A program made the translations under genes and the position numbers. 64,000 bases of DNA, taken from Beroe forskalii. Lineage: Eukaryota > Ctenophora > Nuda > Beroida > Beroidae. Under the pieces are notes generated by a model. The model was not told the DNA's origin. It ran no database searches and saw only the letters and a program-made list of their open reading frames with translations. This document shows positions 21,401 through 34,659 of this stretch, piece after piece. Position 1 is the first letter of the stretch; every line of letters starts with the position of its first letter. The stretch spans positions 124,001-188,000 of the forward strand of contig WFMF01000189.1 in the NCBI GenBank assembly GCA_011033025.1. The letters run 5' to 3'.

Positions 21401-23520
21401 GTGTCACCTGCTGCCAACAGCAATTGTAGATGGAAAATCCCTTCATCCAGGAGACCATTGTTAGTGGCAGTAGCCCCTCCTGCTGTAATTGCTGTCACTG
21501 AAACTTGGCTCAAGGACTACATAACAGACGCACAAGTTTCGATCAAGGGATATAGAGTTTATCGTTCAGACAGAGATAAACGAAGTCGGCTGGAGGCTCT
21601 TCTCTATCTCCATGACCACTTACTTGTCAAAGAAGTAACCCGCCTCAAAGACCAAGAAAACAATATGGTTTGTTGCTATATTGAGTCGAGCCATACCATC
21701 ATTGCGTCACTCTACAGACCCCCAGACTCCAGCCCCTCAGGATTCTCCTCCCTGCTATCCAACCTCCAAGACACAATCGACTGCATCTCAGACAAACTAC
21801 AGGATGCCTGACCTGTATATTTGGTGACTTCAATTTACCCGATATAGATTGGAAGATGCCCTTGTCCTCTCTCTCAACCTCTGCCGCAGACCTCATTGAC
21901 TTCATGGACAGAAACCATTTGTCTCAAGTTGTCACAAAGCCGACAAGGGGTGAAAACACCCTTGACCTTGTCCTCACTAATGTACCACGTTATGTAGCAG
22001 AAGTTGACGTCAGACCAACGACCCTCTCGGACCATTGTCTAGTTAAAGCACTGCTTGGCTTCGACATGCTTGGTATTATCTCGGCTCCCCAATCAGAGAA
22101 TCGCAGTCCTCACTCCTTCCGAGCTGCAGACTACCACAATGCTGAATTTGGTGCCATGAACGAAGCATTCAGTAGAATTAATTGGGAAGATCTGTGGGTA
22201 CTCTGCGACAAAGATTCTGAGCAGTTCCTCGAGTTACTAAAGCTCACTGTCCTGCAGATCACGCTCCTCCACTCCCTCGCTGCAAGGCACCATCTGACCA
22301 TTTGCAGCCCAGAAAACAACGTTGTAACAGCCATGAAAAGAAAAGGAGAAAAACTCAATGCTCGGATACGTGCCTTGAAAGAAAAGAACCCTCAGTCCCA
22401 AGACAGTCCCAAAACTAACTGAAGAAGTTAATCTCCTTGTCTACAACATCCAGGCTGAAATTATGAACACACTCTAAGTCGTAGAGAAGAAAAAGGCAGT
22501 CGAAACTATCAGAAGTAACCCTAAATACTTCTTTTCATATGCAAAACGGTTTCAAAAGACGAAATCTACGATTCCCGTTCTTCGTAATGCATGTAATGAA
22601 TTGACCAGTGACCCCAAAAGTAAGGCAGAAATTCTCCAAAAGCAGTACCAAAAGTATTCAAGCGACCCTGCTAAGGCTGACATCAGTGCATGCCTCCAGT
22701 CGGATGGTCTTCCTCAAGGGATGAGCACCTCCTTTCTAGACTTCAGCTTTTCCAAAGAAGACATCATATCAGCCCTCAAAGAACTTGACCCTTATTCAGC
22801 TTGTCCCGATGACGACGCCCCAGCCAGAATTCTCACATCATGCAAAGACGAGTTGGCAGTCCCTTTACATATTATTTGGTCGGATTCCTCAATGGATTCA
22901 TTCCTCCTGTCCTAAGGCTCAGTCCATAACTCCTGTCTACAAGAAGGATGACCGTACTGATCCTGCCAATTACAGGCCAGTATCCCTGACATCTCACATC
23001 ATCAAGACCTTTGAGCGGGTTATGAGAGATATAGGCTTGTTGAATATCTCGAGGAATCAAATTTCATCAGTAACAACCAGCATGGGTTCAGAAAAACGCA
23101 GTTGCTTGACCCAGCTGTTTAGCCACATCGAATTCATATACTGCTGCCTTAATAGCAATGATGAAGTAGATGTGATTTATCTTGACTATTCGAAGGCATT
23201 TGACAAAGTGGACCATCAAGTACTGTTGGAAAAGCTCAAGCGGTATGGTATCGGTGGAAAAATCTTGTCCTGGATTCAAGAGTTCCTCACAAACCGAACC
23301 CAAACTGTCCAGGTGGAAGGGTTTTTGTCATCAGCCCAACCTGTGGTAAGTGGAGTCCCACAAGGTACAGTACTAGGACCCATACTGTTCCTTCTATACA
23401 TAAATGACCTTCTTCCAACACTCAAAACTGCAAGGGCTATGCTTTGCTGACGACACCAAGTTGATATCAAGGGTGCTTGGTTTAGAATGTACTGCAAAAA
23501 TACAGGAAGACCTGTGTGGA
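21401..23520 (+). pseudogene. LINE ORF2: endonuclease and reverse transcriptase, broken
   Basis: AP-endonuclease motifs are visible: VTETWLKDY, YRPPDSSPSG, GDFNLPDIDW, TLDLVLTNV and LSDHCLV. The RT domain shows [54 protein letters not shown] and [11 protein letters not shown]. The pieces lie in different frames (changes near 21810, 22430, 22910 and 23445), so the copy is old and inactive. Sequence after the RT active site fades into unreadable DNA. Confidence 0.85.
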
Positions 23521-23529
23521 GAATAAACA

Positions 23530-25479
23530 AAACCCCAAGGAATGTTTTTTAAAGTTACAAACTGCAAAAATTTGGGGTTCGTCTAAGGAAAGACCTTAAC
23601 CCTATTGAACAAATTTTCCAGGGCAAAAATTCCTCGGGGTTTTTAAATTTTTCCCCTTCTCGCACTACTTTACAAGTCCAAGGTCCCCAGGCTTGAATAC
23701 GCTCCCTTTTGGGAATTAAATCTACATAGAAATTAGAAAAATAAAGGTTTTGGAAAAAAACTGGTAAAATTTAGTTCTGGGACCCCCCGGTTTCTTGTCA
23801 CTTCAACCCGGGGGGAAAATACGTTTCTCAATTTGGGAAAGAATGGAAAAAAACCACAACCTGCTCCCAAAATATGGGATCAGTTTGCACCACCTCGGGG
23901 AAACCCTTCCCCCCAAATTAACCCCAAAGCCAGTTTGTGGATATTACATTTTGTTTGGGTAAAACCCTCTTGGTTCGCCACCGATTCCCCAACCCTTCTT
24001 TCAGTCGTTTGGATGTTCCCAGATTCCCCCGGATAACCTCCTGTTCGGGGTACTTGCAACAATATTTGAGCGGGAAAGGGAGGCCCCCCCTGTTGGGCCC
24101 CAGTAAAAACTCCCAAACTCCCTTTCGATGTTTCGTTAAATCCAATTAACGGGGAATGGCAAAAAAAGAAAATTTTGGGTTTAAAACAAATTTGGTTTTA
24201 TTATCTCCAAAATTTTAAGATTTTGGGCACTCGGGTTGATAAGTTTTTTGTATTGAAAACCCAATTTTGATTTCGGGCATCTGCGACTCTCCTCTTTAAA
24301 GAATGCTCTTAGGACTCCCAAAAAGTTGTCATATACCCGTGGCTATTTCCCCTGACCCGATAGGAAATCTTGATAATCAGACCAAAAACAAGTTAATTTA
24401 CTTATAACATCTTATTTTGAATTTCAACCCTAATGACATCATATGGACTTTAAATTTTTCCCCATCCCTCTAAATTTATATGGGGGTTTGCATCATGTTT
24501 TTTTTTTGATTTAAAATGGGAATCTTGTTTTGAGAAGGTCAAAATTAAAAAATAGCCAGGGTTTCATCTGGGACATTCTTTGAGTCAAGGGTTTTAACCC
24601 TCCCCCGCTCGTGAAAAGTATTTTGACACCATATTCACCATTTTTAATTCGCCCAAATTTTAAAATTAGATTTTTCTTTAAAGGGAATTTTTTAACCCAA
24701 AAATACCAAAAACTGGGGTATAACCCCAAATATATTTTCGGGTGGGGCTAGAATATCAAGTTCTCTGTCATAACGATCCCCCAACCTATATGGCCAAAAT
24801 GATGATATCAGAATACTTTTTTCTCTTTATAAAACTGGTTTAAAAATTAAAAAACTTTTTTTTGGGTGGGGGCCCTTTTTCCCCTGGACCCCTACGCATC
24901 CCAGGTAGGTCTGTTTTTGGGGGTAGCGATTTCTGCTTCCCATCGAACCTCTTTAGGTTATTTTACTCCCGATTTTGGGATTTAGTTAAAGGGAAACCAA
25001 AGGAAAAATCTAAATTTGGAAAATTTTTGGGCGAAAAAGGTGAAATGCTGCATCAAAAACCTTTTGGAGGAGGCGGGCATTTTCTCCCAACAAAATTTCC
25101 AGATCAAAGGCCCTTTTTTTTTCGGGCGACCTTCTCAACAACAAAAAACTAACATTTTGCAAATCATAAAGTACAGAATATATAATCTTTCAATTTAAGG
25201 TAAAAATAAATTTTAAAATTAAAAAGGATTTTCAAAGTTAAAAAAAATAAGCTCACAGGTTTAAAGGTAAAATCCAAATGCTTTTTTCGTCCCAGATCCC
25301 AAAACTTACCCAGGTGGGGGAAAAAACCAAATGAATTTTCAAAATCCCCAAAAACCAAAAGGTGGCTCGGCGAAATCCCTGAAACCCCTGAAAAAGATTC
25401 AAGTGACAAAATTTTTTTTTTTGGAATCGAAAAACCTTTGAAAAATACCCCCTTTTTTTTTAAAAACGGTAACCTCTGG
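23530..25479. other. Homopolymer-rich, apparently low-quality stretch
   Basis: Runs of four to nine identical bases are unusually dense. Fragments of LINE ORF2 3' sequence (e.g. LLYKSK, RLEYAPFW near 23665-23720) can still be glimpsed. The texture differs sharply from both flanks, and the inverted LINE copy next to it shows homopolymer-type differences. I infer poorly corrected assembly sequence rather than a special element. Confidence 0.5.
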
Positions 25480-26290
25480 GGGAAAAACTGGCCCTGGAAA
25501 AATTTAAAGCACTTTCCCTGCCATGATTCAACGGTTGTGAGCTTGTTTTACAATCTGTTGATCATGGATATTTTTTCCACCACGCCAGCGGTTACCGGAA
25601 ATGGGAGTTGAAATCAAAATTAAAGGGGGATCAAAGCTTTAAAACCTTTTTAATCACGATTTTGTAGTAAATAATCAAGACAAATTTCGTAAACTTCAAT
25701 AATAGTGTTTTTTTTCAAAAAAAACCCTCAACCCAATCACCCAATCACAGCCTGTCTCCGTTTTATAATATGTGCCCTTCAATTCCGGTTTTAAAGACAA
25801 AATGATAATAAACAAGCTTCCCAAATTTTCCTTAGCATTCAGGGATAACTCTTTGGGGAGACAAGGGCAGCAGCTCAAATTTCTTAAAAGATTGCTCCAG
25901 ATCTGTATTCTTAAAAACCGGGAAAAATTTTTAATACGTATTTTTTAAAACCCCTCACCTGAACAAAAATTTTTTGCCCTGGCCTTTTACACTTCAAAAT
26001 TGTTTTCGATTACTCAAAAGCCAACTCTATTTTTTCCCGCGACAACAAGGTCAGTGATTCAACAAGGAAAATCTTTAAAGATTACTTAAACAGTGTTGGG
26101 GTTACCTCAGGTCCTCTGCCCCTTTTTTCCCTTTTGTGAATACCCCCTATGAAACGTCCCGCGTTCGGCATCTGTCTCTGAGAACGCGCTGGTTGCCGCG
26201 CGTCCGTCTCCTGCTCCCCTGATTGGCCCTCATGGTCACGTGCGCGGAACTCGAAGGTCCCCCAGTCCGCCAATTTCTAATGCGGGAAAA
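25480..26290 (-). mobile_element. Inverted copy of the 5' UTR of the CCCH-type LINE
   Basis: Read on the minus strand it follows 19565-20500 block by block (AATTGGCGGA, CAATCAGAGGG, GCGCGTTCTCAGAGACAGAT, ATATCCATGATCAACAGATT). The two copies are tail to tail, with their 5' ends outward. Many differences are single bases replaced so as to lengthen a homopolymer. Confidence 0.78.
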
Positions 26291-26549
26291 AATTAAACGG
26301 GGGAAAAAATTTTTCTGAACCCCTTATATAGTACATTAACCGGCTTCACTCCAGTTTTGGGGCAAATTTATCAAACATTATGTTATTTAAATTGTCAATA
26401 ACCCCCCAAAATTTAAATTTAATTTGGTGGAAATTTTTCTATCCCTTCCCGTGAATTGGTAATCTTTTTTCAAAACCTCCTTGACTTCTCACCCACTTGA
26501 GGTAGGTAATTTGATCAATTACTTAACATAAGCTTTCCAAAACAAGGAC

Positions 26550-27100
26550 TTTTTCTAGTGTAACTCATGAAATGGCACCTTGTTCGTTATTGAAACACTC
26601 ATTTTCAATAACTCTAGTGAAAGGTAAAAGTTGTGGAGGGTGTTCCTTTTAAAAACAGCCATTTCTCAATAGTGTAACTGTGAAAAAGGTACCTTTTTGA
26701 AAATAAATAATTTTCTTCAGTGAAACTTGTGAAGTGAGCAACTTTTTGAAAAAAAAACATCTAGTGTAACTCATGAAATATGTACAGTTTTGAATTAATA
26801 ATCACTTTATCCAGTGTAACTTGTGGAATAGCTGAATAGGCAACTTTTTGAAAACAAAGATTTTCAATTCTTGTTTCTAGTTATTAGTTAACCTTCTTGA
26901 AAACATACACTTCCTCTGGTGTTACTTGTGAATAAGTACTTTGAAAAAATTATTTTATTTTTAAAACAGATTAAAGAACTAATAATCGGTTTTCTCTGGT
27001 GTATCTTGTGAAATGAGAACTGTTTTGAAACCATTTTTAGCATGGATTAGCATATCATTATCTTGTAAAATGGGCACCATTTGAAAAACATCTAGAGCAA
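26550..27100. repeat. Degenerate tandem repeat, unit about 50-80 bp
   Basis: The motif AGTGTAACTTGTGAAATG followed by CAACTTTTTGAAAA recurs about nine times (near 26559, 26611, 26667, 26713, 26763, 26813, 26917, 26997, 27060), with variable spacing and substitutions. It looks like an old satellite fragment. Confidence 0.65.
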
Positions 27101-30100
27101 TTTATATACATTAATATTAATTCTATGGCCTTAAATAATTCAAATTGCATAGTCAACTTTGCACCAATCAAAAGAGAAAGTCTACCTAATCCATCATCCA
27201 TAATCCATATTTTCAACTTAGTCATCGTTGGCTTGATTTTTTTTATTTGAGAGCAAAATCAAGAAAACCTGACTTGCATCAGCAAAAATAAAGTGGTTGG
27301 GAATTTTTTCTGTCTAGAACGGACCATTCACATCTCCAATATTTGTCTTCACTTCAAAACTCTAGTTGTTCTACCAATTAAACTGTTAGCGGTTGTGGGC
27401 AGTATGTTTAATTTTGGCCTTTTGTGAACATCTCAAACATGGGGATTTTGGATAGAAATTTGCATAGAAATTTACTTCAATTTAGATAAATTGGTACCTT
27501 TTTTGGTCAAGTACCTTTTCAAAAATGCCCTTCTAAAGAAGGGTTGACATTGTTCGGAAGGGCGTAAAGCAGGGCAAAGCAGGGCGCCCTGCCGAAAGAA
27601 GGGCGAGTTGGCAACTATGGATATGATGGTACATCTGGTCCCCAAGTTACAATAGACCCCTGCCTTTACCAGATAGTCCCTCTATCTCTCTATTATAGGG
27701 ACCTCATAACTGGAGACCCTGTGATTAATTAATAAGGTCTCATTGTCACTGTACACATCTGTTAAGGAGGAATTCACCCTGACCAGTTGCTTCTGCTCAG
27801 AGCACCATAAAACTGGTAAAGAGAAATTTTACCCCCCCCCCGTACTGCATATCTGTGGAGGAAAGCGGGGGTTCAAACATCACAGCAAATCTGTAGAGGA
27901 AAGCGGGGTATCAAACATCACAGCTCGAGGATTCCTGTGACATTTGAACCCCCCCCCCCCGCCTGCGGCTTATTCAAGGTCTTTAATTGGAATGAACCAA
28001 GATGTTCCATGTCACCAGAGGAGATGTGTTCAAGCTATCTACCCTGGAAACAAGGAGGAGCGAGAGGACCAGATCCTCATCTGGAACTACTCCAGACCTA
28101 CTGCTGACAGCTTCTTGACTACGACTATATGTCTTATAGAGTTTTGGGTTTTATATGAGATCAAGTGTCGGGGGATCAAGTGATGGGCGATCAAGTGTCG
28201 GGGGATCAAGTGATGGGGGATGCAATGTCGGATGGACAAATGTATTATATGCCGCACTACACAAGAGGCCTAATCCTATCCTAGGAATCATTGCAAACCA
28301 TAAAGCCTTAGTACTTGGACTACATAAACTATTTGGGACTGCTAGGCAGGGGCTCGTGAATGTCATCCCTTGGTCATATACATGCATGGAGACAGTCAAT
28401 AGAATCAGATGTTTCATACATGAACAGGAAATAGTTCCAGGCGTGGAATTAGGGAAAAGACAATCTGACTATACTGGAATGGATTGATGAGACTATTACA
28501 GAAGAACCTTGAACTTATCAAGGGTTAAAACTACATATCCTAGACCATAAACAACTTTCAAAAGTCTTACTTTCTTTGATTTCAGCAACATAAAACAGAA
28601 TTATATAAATGTATGGAGCTTGGGCCTTCTTCAAGCACAATAGCAAATTTCGACTGTTTCAACGACCTTGATTGACACATTTGAGACCCCCCACCAATCA
28701 AATTAGCGGGAAAATGTCAGTTATAGAAATTGTAACAACTTTTTCTCTCACAACTTCCAACTATAATGCTTCTGGCCGAAGCCAGGGATGAAAAAGGAAA
28801 AAAACGGCCAAACGGCCAACGGCCAATTGGCCGAAACAGCAAATTTTTAAGACGGTTGGCCATTGGCCGGTGGACCCCCCCCCCAATTTTACCGCTAAAG
28901 ATAGGGGACATTGTGATAGCTATAAACTTATAAAATTATCATATCATGATAAATATTCGGTATAAGCGTATACAGACTATAATGTCTGAGGAGTGCCATC
29001 CGCTTACCATGGGTAAATGTCAGGGAATTCTTTCTTGTGACCAGACTGAGTCAGGTTCTCGAGCCAGTACGGAGGGTTCTTCTTTTCAGGGAAGTAGGAA
29101 GCACTTTGGAAGGGAAGGGAGGAGAGGAAGGGTCGTAGCACCCTACATAGCATCATCCTCAGTGGTTGACAAGTTGGGAATTGTAAGGGTCTCATGCGTT
29201 ATTAGGGAAAAGGGACAAAGTAATATATATGGGTCACTTGGGTGGGTACTGAGCACTGTACCTAACCTAAAAACCATTAACAATAACTTCTTTCACAATT
29301 ACATTACACGAGAAAAGCATTTTCAGATTTTAGTTTTTCAGATCTAGTTTAATTTTACTTGGTTATTAATAATCAGTGAAACACCAACTTGGATTCAGTT
29401 ATTCCCTATTAAATTCACATACTGTAATCTGAAATCGCAAAATTGAATAATTTATAAATCTGAAAAAAGAGTTTCTTAGATCATGTTTAACTGTTTAAAT
29501 AGAAGTTCATCGAGTATCTCAAATTTAACCATTTATTAGAACGATGACGTAAGCAGCACACACGCTGTTCTTTGACTGCCAGCGTTCGTTAAAATTATAT
29601 GTTGTAAATCTTTAACAATCATAGCTACATGTAAAACTGAGGGAAAGTAAATCTAATGTATAGAAAAATTTCTAAATTACCACACTGAATAGAAAATATT
29701 TGCATATTCACATGGCCGTATTTTATTCGCCTTTTTGTAGCCTATTGACTATAATTACAAATTATTACAAACGAAGAGTTATTGCTTCTATATAACATGG
29801 CTAAATATTTCACAATATTACACGTTTTGACACGAACCAAGGAACACATGTGCGAACCAAAAAGTTGAAAGATTCCAGCATTTAACTGTCAGATATGGGC
29901 ATGTTGCGACATGCGCTCCTATGTCCGTTCAACCCTGTGCTACCAGAGCAAGTTCTCTGATTTCCAATATGAAAATCACAAATTTCTGAGAATGTATCGT
30001 AGGTAAAAGACTTGAACATCTAGCATTCAAATTAGATATTGTATACATCACTTAGATAACATCAAGCTATCAAATCATACGTTATTTAAAGCATGAAATA

Positions 30101-30265
30101 CTAAAATAATCAATCCATATGCTCTATATAACAAGTGACAGCGCATTGACATTGCGTTATAGATCTTAATAAACGTCCCTTTTCAGTATATTTAATAACT
30201 ATATTTTATGGATAGATTTTCTTTTAGTTTCTACAATAATTTTACAAATAGCACCTGTCTCTGTG
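27101..30265. other. Intergenic DNA with short repeats, no gene recognised
   Basis: Contains a small tandem array of GGGGGATCAAGTGTC-like units (28158-28222), C-runs near 27830 and 27950, and a cluster of GGCCAACGGCCAATTGGCC-type palindromes (28800-28870). Open stretches at 27743-28487 and 28946-29347 have no known motif. Confidence 0.4.
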
Positions 30266-31650
30266 TCACAACTCCTCGTTGTACGACTTGTCAAATACCC
30301 CATCTACAATCCTCCTAGCCTGGAGAGCGGGTATGTTCCTGATGAGACTGACAGAGTTGACAGCCTTATCCCGCACACATTCCTTGAACTGCTGGGAGAT
30401 GGTGCAAGTGAGCGGGTACTCCATCGCTCCTTCGTAGAACCGGCTCCCTCGTCGCTCCTCGTGACATTCCAAGCTGTACTTGGCTGCTCGGATCTCAGAT
30501 CTAGCGAGGGCTTTCGTATCGCTCCAGTCTGTTTCCTGGAACAGATATTGGGTGAATAAGCGAGGGAGGGGGGGCATTCGCCAAATTCATCCTGATGCTA
30601 AGCTGCTGCTGAACACTGTCAGACACTTTACGAATAGATATTTCGAAACACTTTGAAACACGGTTAATAATGTTCTTACCCAAAGAATCTCAGTCTGAGA
30701 TGGAAGAATACCCGGATATTGTAATGAAACTTTGGTAAATTAAAAGGATAATTAGTGCACGATCCAAATCACTGCCATTTATAAATAAGGGTCCATGAGC
30801 CATAAGGAAGTTACCATCATTAAGCAATGAAAGAATTAGTTTTAAAGCTTCAATGCAGACATGAGTCCCAGAAATGCGACTGGCAGTTAACTTTGCCTGG
30901 TGTCGCTCAAAACCATCTATATGAGTATTTGAAATAAACTCATGAGAAAAACTAAGAAAAGTACCCCTCAACGGACATTCGATTAGACAACAACATAATG
31001 TACATTTTGTACAAGTACACAGTTACACAACTACACCCACCATACACAAATTACACACATTAACACACTCGTACCCGGATGTGGTCGAGGTAGTGCACGA
31101 GCTCGTGACTGAGGACTGTCTGCACCTCGGCCGCAGACGACAAAGTATCCTCGCACAGAAGGATGTCCTGCTCGTTAGGCTCCGGTCCCAGCCGCAGTCC
31201 GCCCTTCAAACCTGCCAGGGGTGAGGTGAGTTCAACACGTATATGTTATAGAGGAGATATGAAAAGAAACAAGTATTTGGGAGAAAGAAGAGGGAGTAAA
31301 AAAGACGGGTGAAGAACAAAAGGTAGGTATAAAATCAGCAATGGATTTTATACCTATGGATTCAATTCATTTATAAGAAACTTTTAATTTGAAATTAAAA
31401 TTATATTTAAGTCCTATATGACAGTAACTGCCCAGTTATTCTCACCAGCAGCATACGCATCGTTGCAGTATTCGCACGATATGCAGGAGTCACTGAACTT
31501 GGCATTACTCGATTCTATCTTCGATATGATGTTCCTAACGAGCTTACACTCCTTGAGAGCTTTGAGTTTCCACCTCTCACAGTTAACGTGGTCTTGTGAA
31601 GAAGAAGAAGTAGTGTTATCCAACTCGGGAGAGGTGTTGGTGTTTGGCAT
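30266..31650 (-). CDS. ATP23: ATP23 mitochondrial inner-membrane metalloprotease, three exons
   Basis: ATP23 (human XRCC6BP1/KUB3) is an intermembrane-space zinc protease that in yeast processes Atp6 and chaperones ATP-synthase assembly. Exons 31446-31650, 31075-31211 and 30266-30535 have GT/AG borders and consistent phases (1, 0) and give 203 residues. Exon 1 ends with CISCEYCNDAYAAG, like the human SCEVCEHPVSGG. Exon 2 carries the zinc motif HELVH (residues 104-108) in VLSHELVHYLDHIR. Exon 3 begins DWSDTKALARSEIRAAKYS and has CVRDKAVNSV and ARRIVDGVFDKSYN. It ends after NEEL, about 20 residues before the usual end, and lacks the YARY...DF tail of animal homologues, so a further exon or a shortened tail is possible. 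No classical mitochondrial presequence is obvious, as usual for this family. Confidence 0.92.
30536..31074. other. ATP23: ATP23 second intron
   Basis: AT-rich intron between HExxH exon and last exon. Donor CGG|GTACGAG, acceptor CTGTTCCAG. No element recognised. Confidence 0.6.
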
Positions 31651-34054
31651 TCTCCCAAAACACGTACGGGTGAGTGTGGAGTATTGAGAGTGTGGGTTGA
31701 TAAGTCACATTTCTCTGGTAAAATCATACATCCCTAGTTGAATGTTAATAATGTAAAGCAAGATTGAGAATATAGAATTAGAAAACCATGATCAAGCACT
31801 ACAGTATACTAGTTATAAGAAATCATGGAAAATGAAAAATAGGCTTTTTTAGCGATAAGCATTACAGATTATCATGATAATAATATGCAATATTTTCCCG
31901 CGTATTTACAAAATGAGCCCTGCAATCCGTAATCTAATAAAAGAATGACTCCGACCGCGCCAAGATATTATAAACTGTCAACACTATAATAATAATGATG
32001 ATGTAACTTTTGTTGTACTGGCCTGAAATGAAGATAAATTTACTAAATTCAGCTCCGTAAATCATTTGAACTGCGAAATTCAAGTCATCCCACATGGGGC
32101 ACATGATATCCCTGATGCAGGAGCAAGAAAAGTTTCGAATAAACAGCGAGCACTCATATTTCACAGACAAAACCTCGACTTATTAAAATTTGATCAAACA
32201 TATCAATCCATCCTCTACAATTTCTGATCCTCAATCAACTAAATCAACCACTGGTCCAGCGTCCACACTAAAGAGCTGGCAATTCTTGAGAAACTAATCG
32301 AGCAGAGTATGACTGTCCCAACATCCAGAACTGTCCTCCTTACGGATGGCAGGCAACGAGTTTTATACTGTATACAGCACCCAGTCCCTTCACCTGTCAC
32401 AAAATTACACCTAGACTCTACAATCCGGTATAGTTGATATTTCAAATAATGAAACGCTGATATTTGAAGTACAATAATAGTTTTACAATGAAAATATTAG
32501 TGATACAATATCATGGAGAGAGCACAATTTATATTTCTAACATTATATCGAAGTGGATTCCAGAAAGAAACGTACAGTCGTTTAAATCAAGACACTGGTA
32601 TCAAATTTTAAGTCAATACCAGTGCATGAAATAGGTTATTATTAGGTCAATAAGAAATACAAGTTGGGTTAATATCAGAATATCCAAAAAGAATGAAAAT
32701 CTCTCCCACAAAACCATCATTCAAAATCTGATAAAACCTCGATGCTGCTGACAGCAAAACCGATTTTTGAGTGACATGATGGTTGGGAGCCGATTGTTAT
32801 TTATCATTCTTTTTCCAATAATCTGATATTATATGGGTTCTTTACCTGAAAATGGATGCAATCTAAATTTGATATGACAAAAAATAACGTAATCTAAGTT
32901 TGAACTTTGAATAATGCAAGCATTTATGATAAAGAACCAGAGAAGCAATTTAAATTTAAAAGTTAACATGTTGACATGTTTAATTATCTTTTTGTGCTGG
33001 AGATACGTTCAGAAAATGAAATTGGATGCTGAACATGATAAAAACCACCAAAATGTTAGTAAATTTATCTCGTCCAACACACCGAGCGTATACGGTTTAT
33101 AAAACCCCAAGAAAAGTTTCTTCACCAAAAAAGTATTTAAATAAAAAGTTGAGACCCTGATTATAGCAACTTGTTGACAAATAGCCACATTGCCAACACG
33201 AATCATTCTAGTCAAGAAAAAACAACGTGACAGGTCTTTGCTCTTACCGGCCGTCAATCATAAAAAATAAGGTTAAAATGTAATATAATAAGTGCTTAAG
33301 ATAACATTTTACTGAGTTTATAAAGTTACAAGTCATCTGAATGTCTCTTAAAAAGAATTTTGAATAAGACTATTTTTAAATACGTTAGCTACTAGATGAA
33401 TATTGCAGATTAACTCCAGAAAGATACCAGTAAAATCGCCGCATCTTCCTAACAGCAAACTAATATACTAACTTATAGTGTTCATTGCAAGTCAGTAGGA
33501 TGGATCAGCTCATCGAACGTATGTTCAGTATTAAATATTGCCATAATATTATAACTAGCAGTATATTAGTCTTGGGACATGATCATTTAGCACTTGTACA
33601 ATATGATCTTATAAAGCTCGAGCAAGGAGCATGATTAATCTATGGTTGGTAAAGAGGAGTAATCTATGGTGGGTAGAATTTGAAAGAGAGTGTGGTTGGG
33701 TGGAAGGAGTGGCACTGTTGATATAACCCGAGATACAATGCAGACTGCAGTAACTTGAGATCATTGCTTTACGTTCATCACAGTATCTCCCTGAAAGTGA
33801 TGTGATATTCATATTACAGTAGGTGGGAGCAAGAAGTGGACACGAGTTACTTGAGATTCACATTGTAGGGAACTTACTCGATAGATTAGGAAGTAATTAG
33901 TACCTAAATAATTCTAACAGCCAATGAGACTCTATCCATGCAATATACAGAAATTAACAGTTTTACTGATTTTGTTATTAATGTTAACTTGTTAATAACG
34001 CAAATAGGGCTGACTTTCTGTTACAATGTTTACATATCATCACAGTATCTCCCT
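31651..34054. other. Intergenic DNA between ATP23 and the CDK-inhibitor exons
   Basis: AT-rich and non-coding as far as I can see. It should include the ATP23 promoter just above 31650. No TATA box or repeat termini were recognised. Confidence 0.4.
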
Positions 34055-34170
34055 CTATCGGACTGTTCTGAGTGTGTTCTCTGAGGTTCTGGGCTTCTTG
34101 GCTGCAGGAGATGATGACTCCTCGTCCACTTTCTTAACAGGCTCTGGAACGTGCTTCCTCTTTTTGAAGA
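34055..34170 (-). CDS. Putative basic C-terminal exon of the CDK inhibitor
   Basis: On the minus strand an open frame reads SFFKKRKHVPEPVKKVDEES, then SSPAAKKPRTSENTLRTVR and TAG. It resembles the C-terminus of p57/p21-type inhibitors (p57 DFFAKRKR...PRKRLR): an aromatic pair, a KKRK cluster and a second basic cluster suitable as a nuclear localisation signal. It is on the same strand and 3' of the CDI exon. The acceptor is uncertain because no AG precedes the SFF codons in frame. Linkage to the CDI exon is inference. Confidence 0.4.
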
Positions 34171-34367
34171 ATGATTGAGGGGAAATGATTTGCAATTTAA
34201 ACACAATAAATTATCATTTATTCTGGTTACTGTAAATTGTTAATAGTAATACTGCAATTTGGGTCAACACAGGGAAGAAAACATTGGTACTGGCTACTGC
34301 ATGATATTTATGTTAGAAGTTATCACTAAAAGTTTTGCAGAAACTATATCCCAATGTAGAATCTCAC

Positions 34368-34503
34368 ATTGGATGGATGGCTGTGTTTTATCCTCTTTGA
34401 AAGCGGGAGAAGAGGATATCTTCCTCCTGCACTTCACCCTAGAAGTTGTTCTACTGAGCAGCCGTTTCTTCTGAACAGAGGATGAAGGTGTTTTCTCGCT
34501 CTC
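34368..34503 (-). CDS. Putative internal Ser/Lys-rich exon of the CDK inhibitor
   Basis: Acceptor TATGTTCAG and donor CAAT|GTGAGA bound a stretch open in only one frame. It reads ESEKTPSSSVQKKRLLSRTT and then SRVKCRRKISSSPAFKEDK, a disordered basic composition typical of CDK-inhibitor tails. It shares the strand and region with the CDI exon. Its phase does not join neatly to the next exon at the obvious AG, so the model is provisional. Confidence 0.35.
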
Positions 34504-34659
34504 CTGAACATAGAAGGAGAGGTTAGTTTAAAATTAAATTTACATCCAAGAATTTTACAGTTGTAACTCGTAAGTGAAGAAGTTGATAAATAATAACACC
34601 TTGATAATAATAGAACTTGATAAATAATAATAAGGCACAAATTCATAACCTGCTAAACC

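Larger units (their letters stand above)
19565..23520 (+). mobile_element. Decayed CR1/L2-like LINE with CCCH-finger ORF1
   Basis: A 5' UTR of about 950 bases, ORF1 at 20534-21387, then endonuclease and RT coding sequence from 21401. It is a different family from the LINE at 43227. The coding sequence is interrupted in at least five places, and the 3' end dissolves into the poor sequence after 23530. A second copy of the 5' UTR lies inverted at 25480-26290. Confidence 0.85.
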
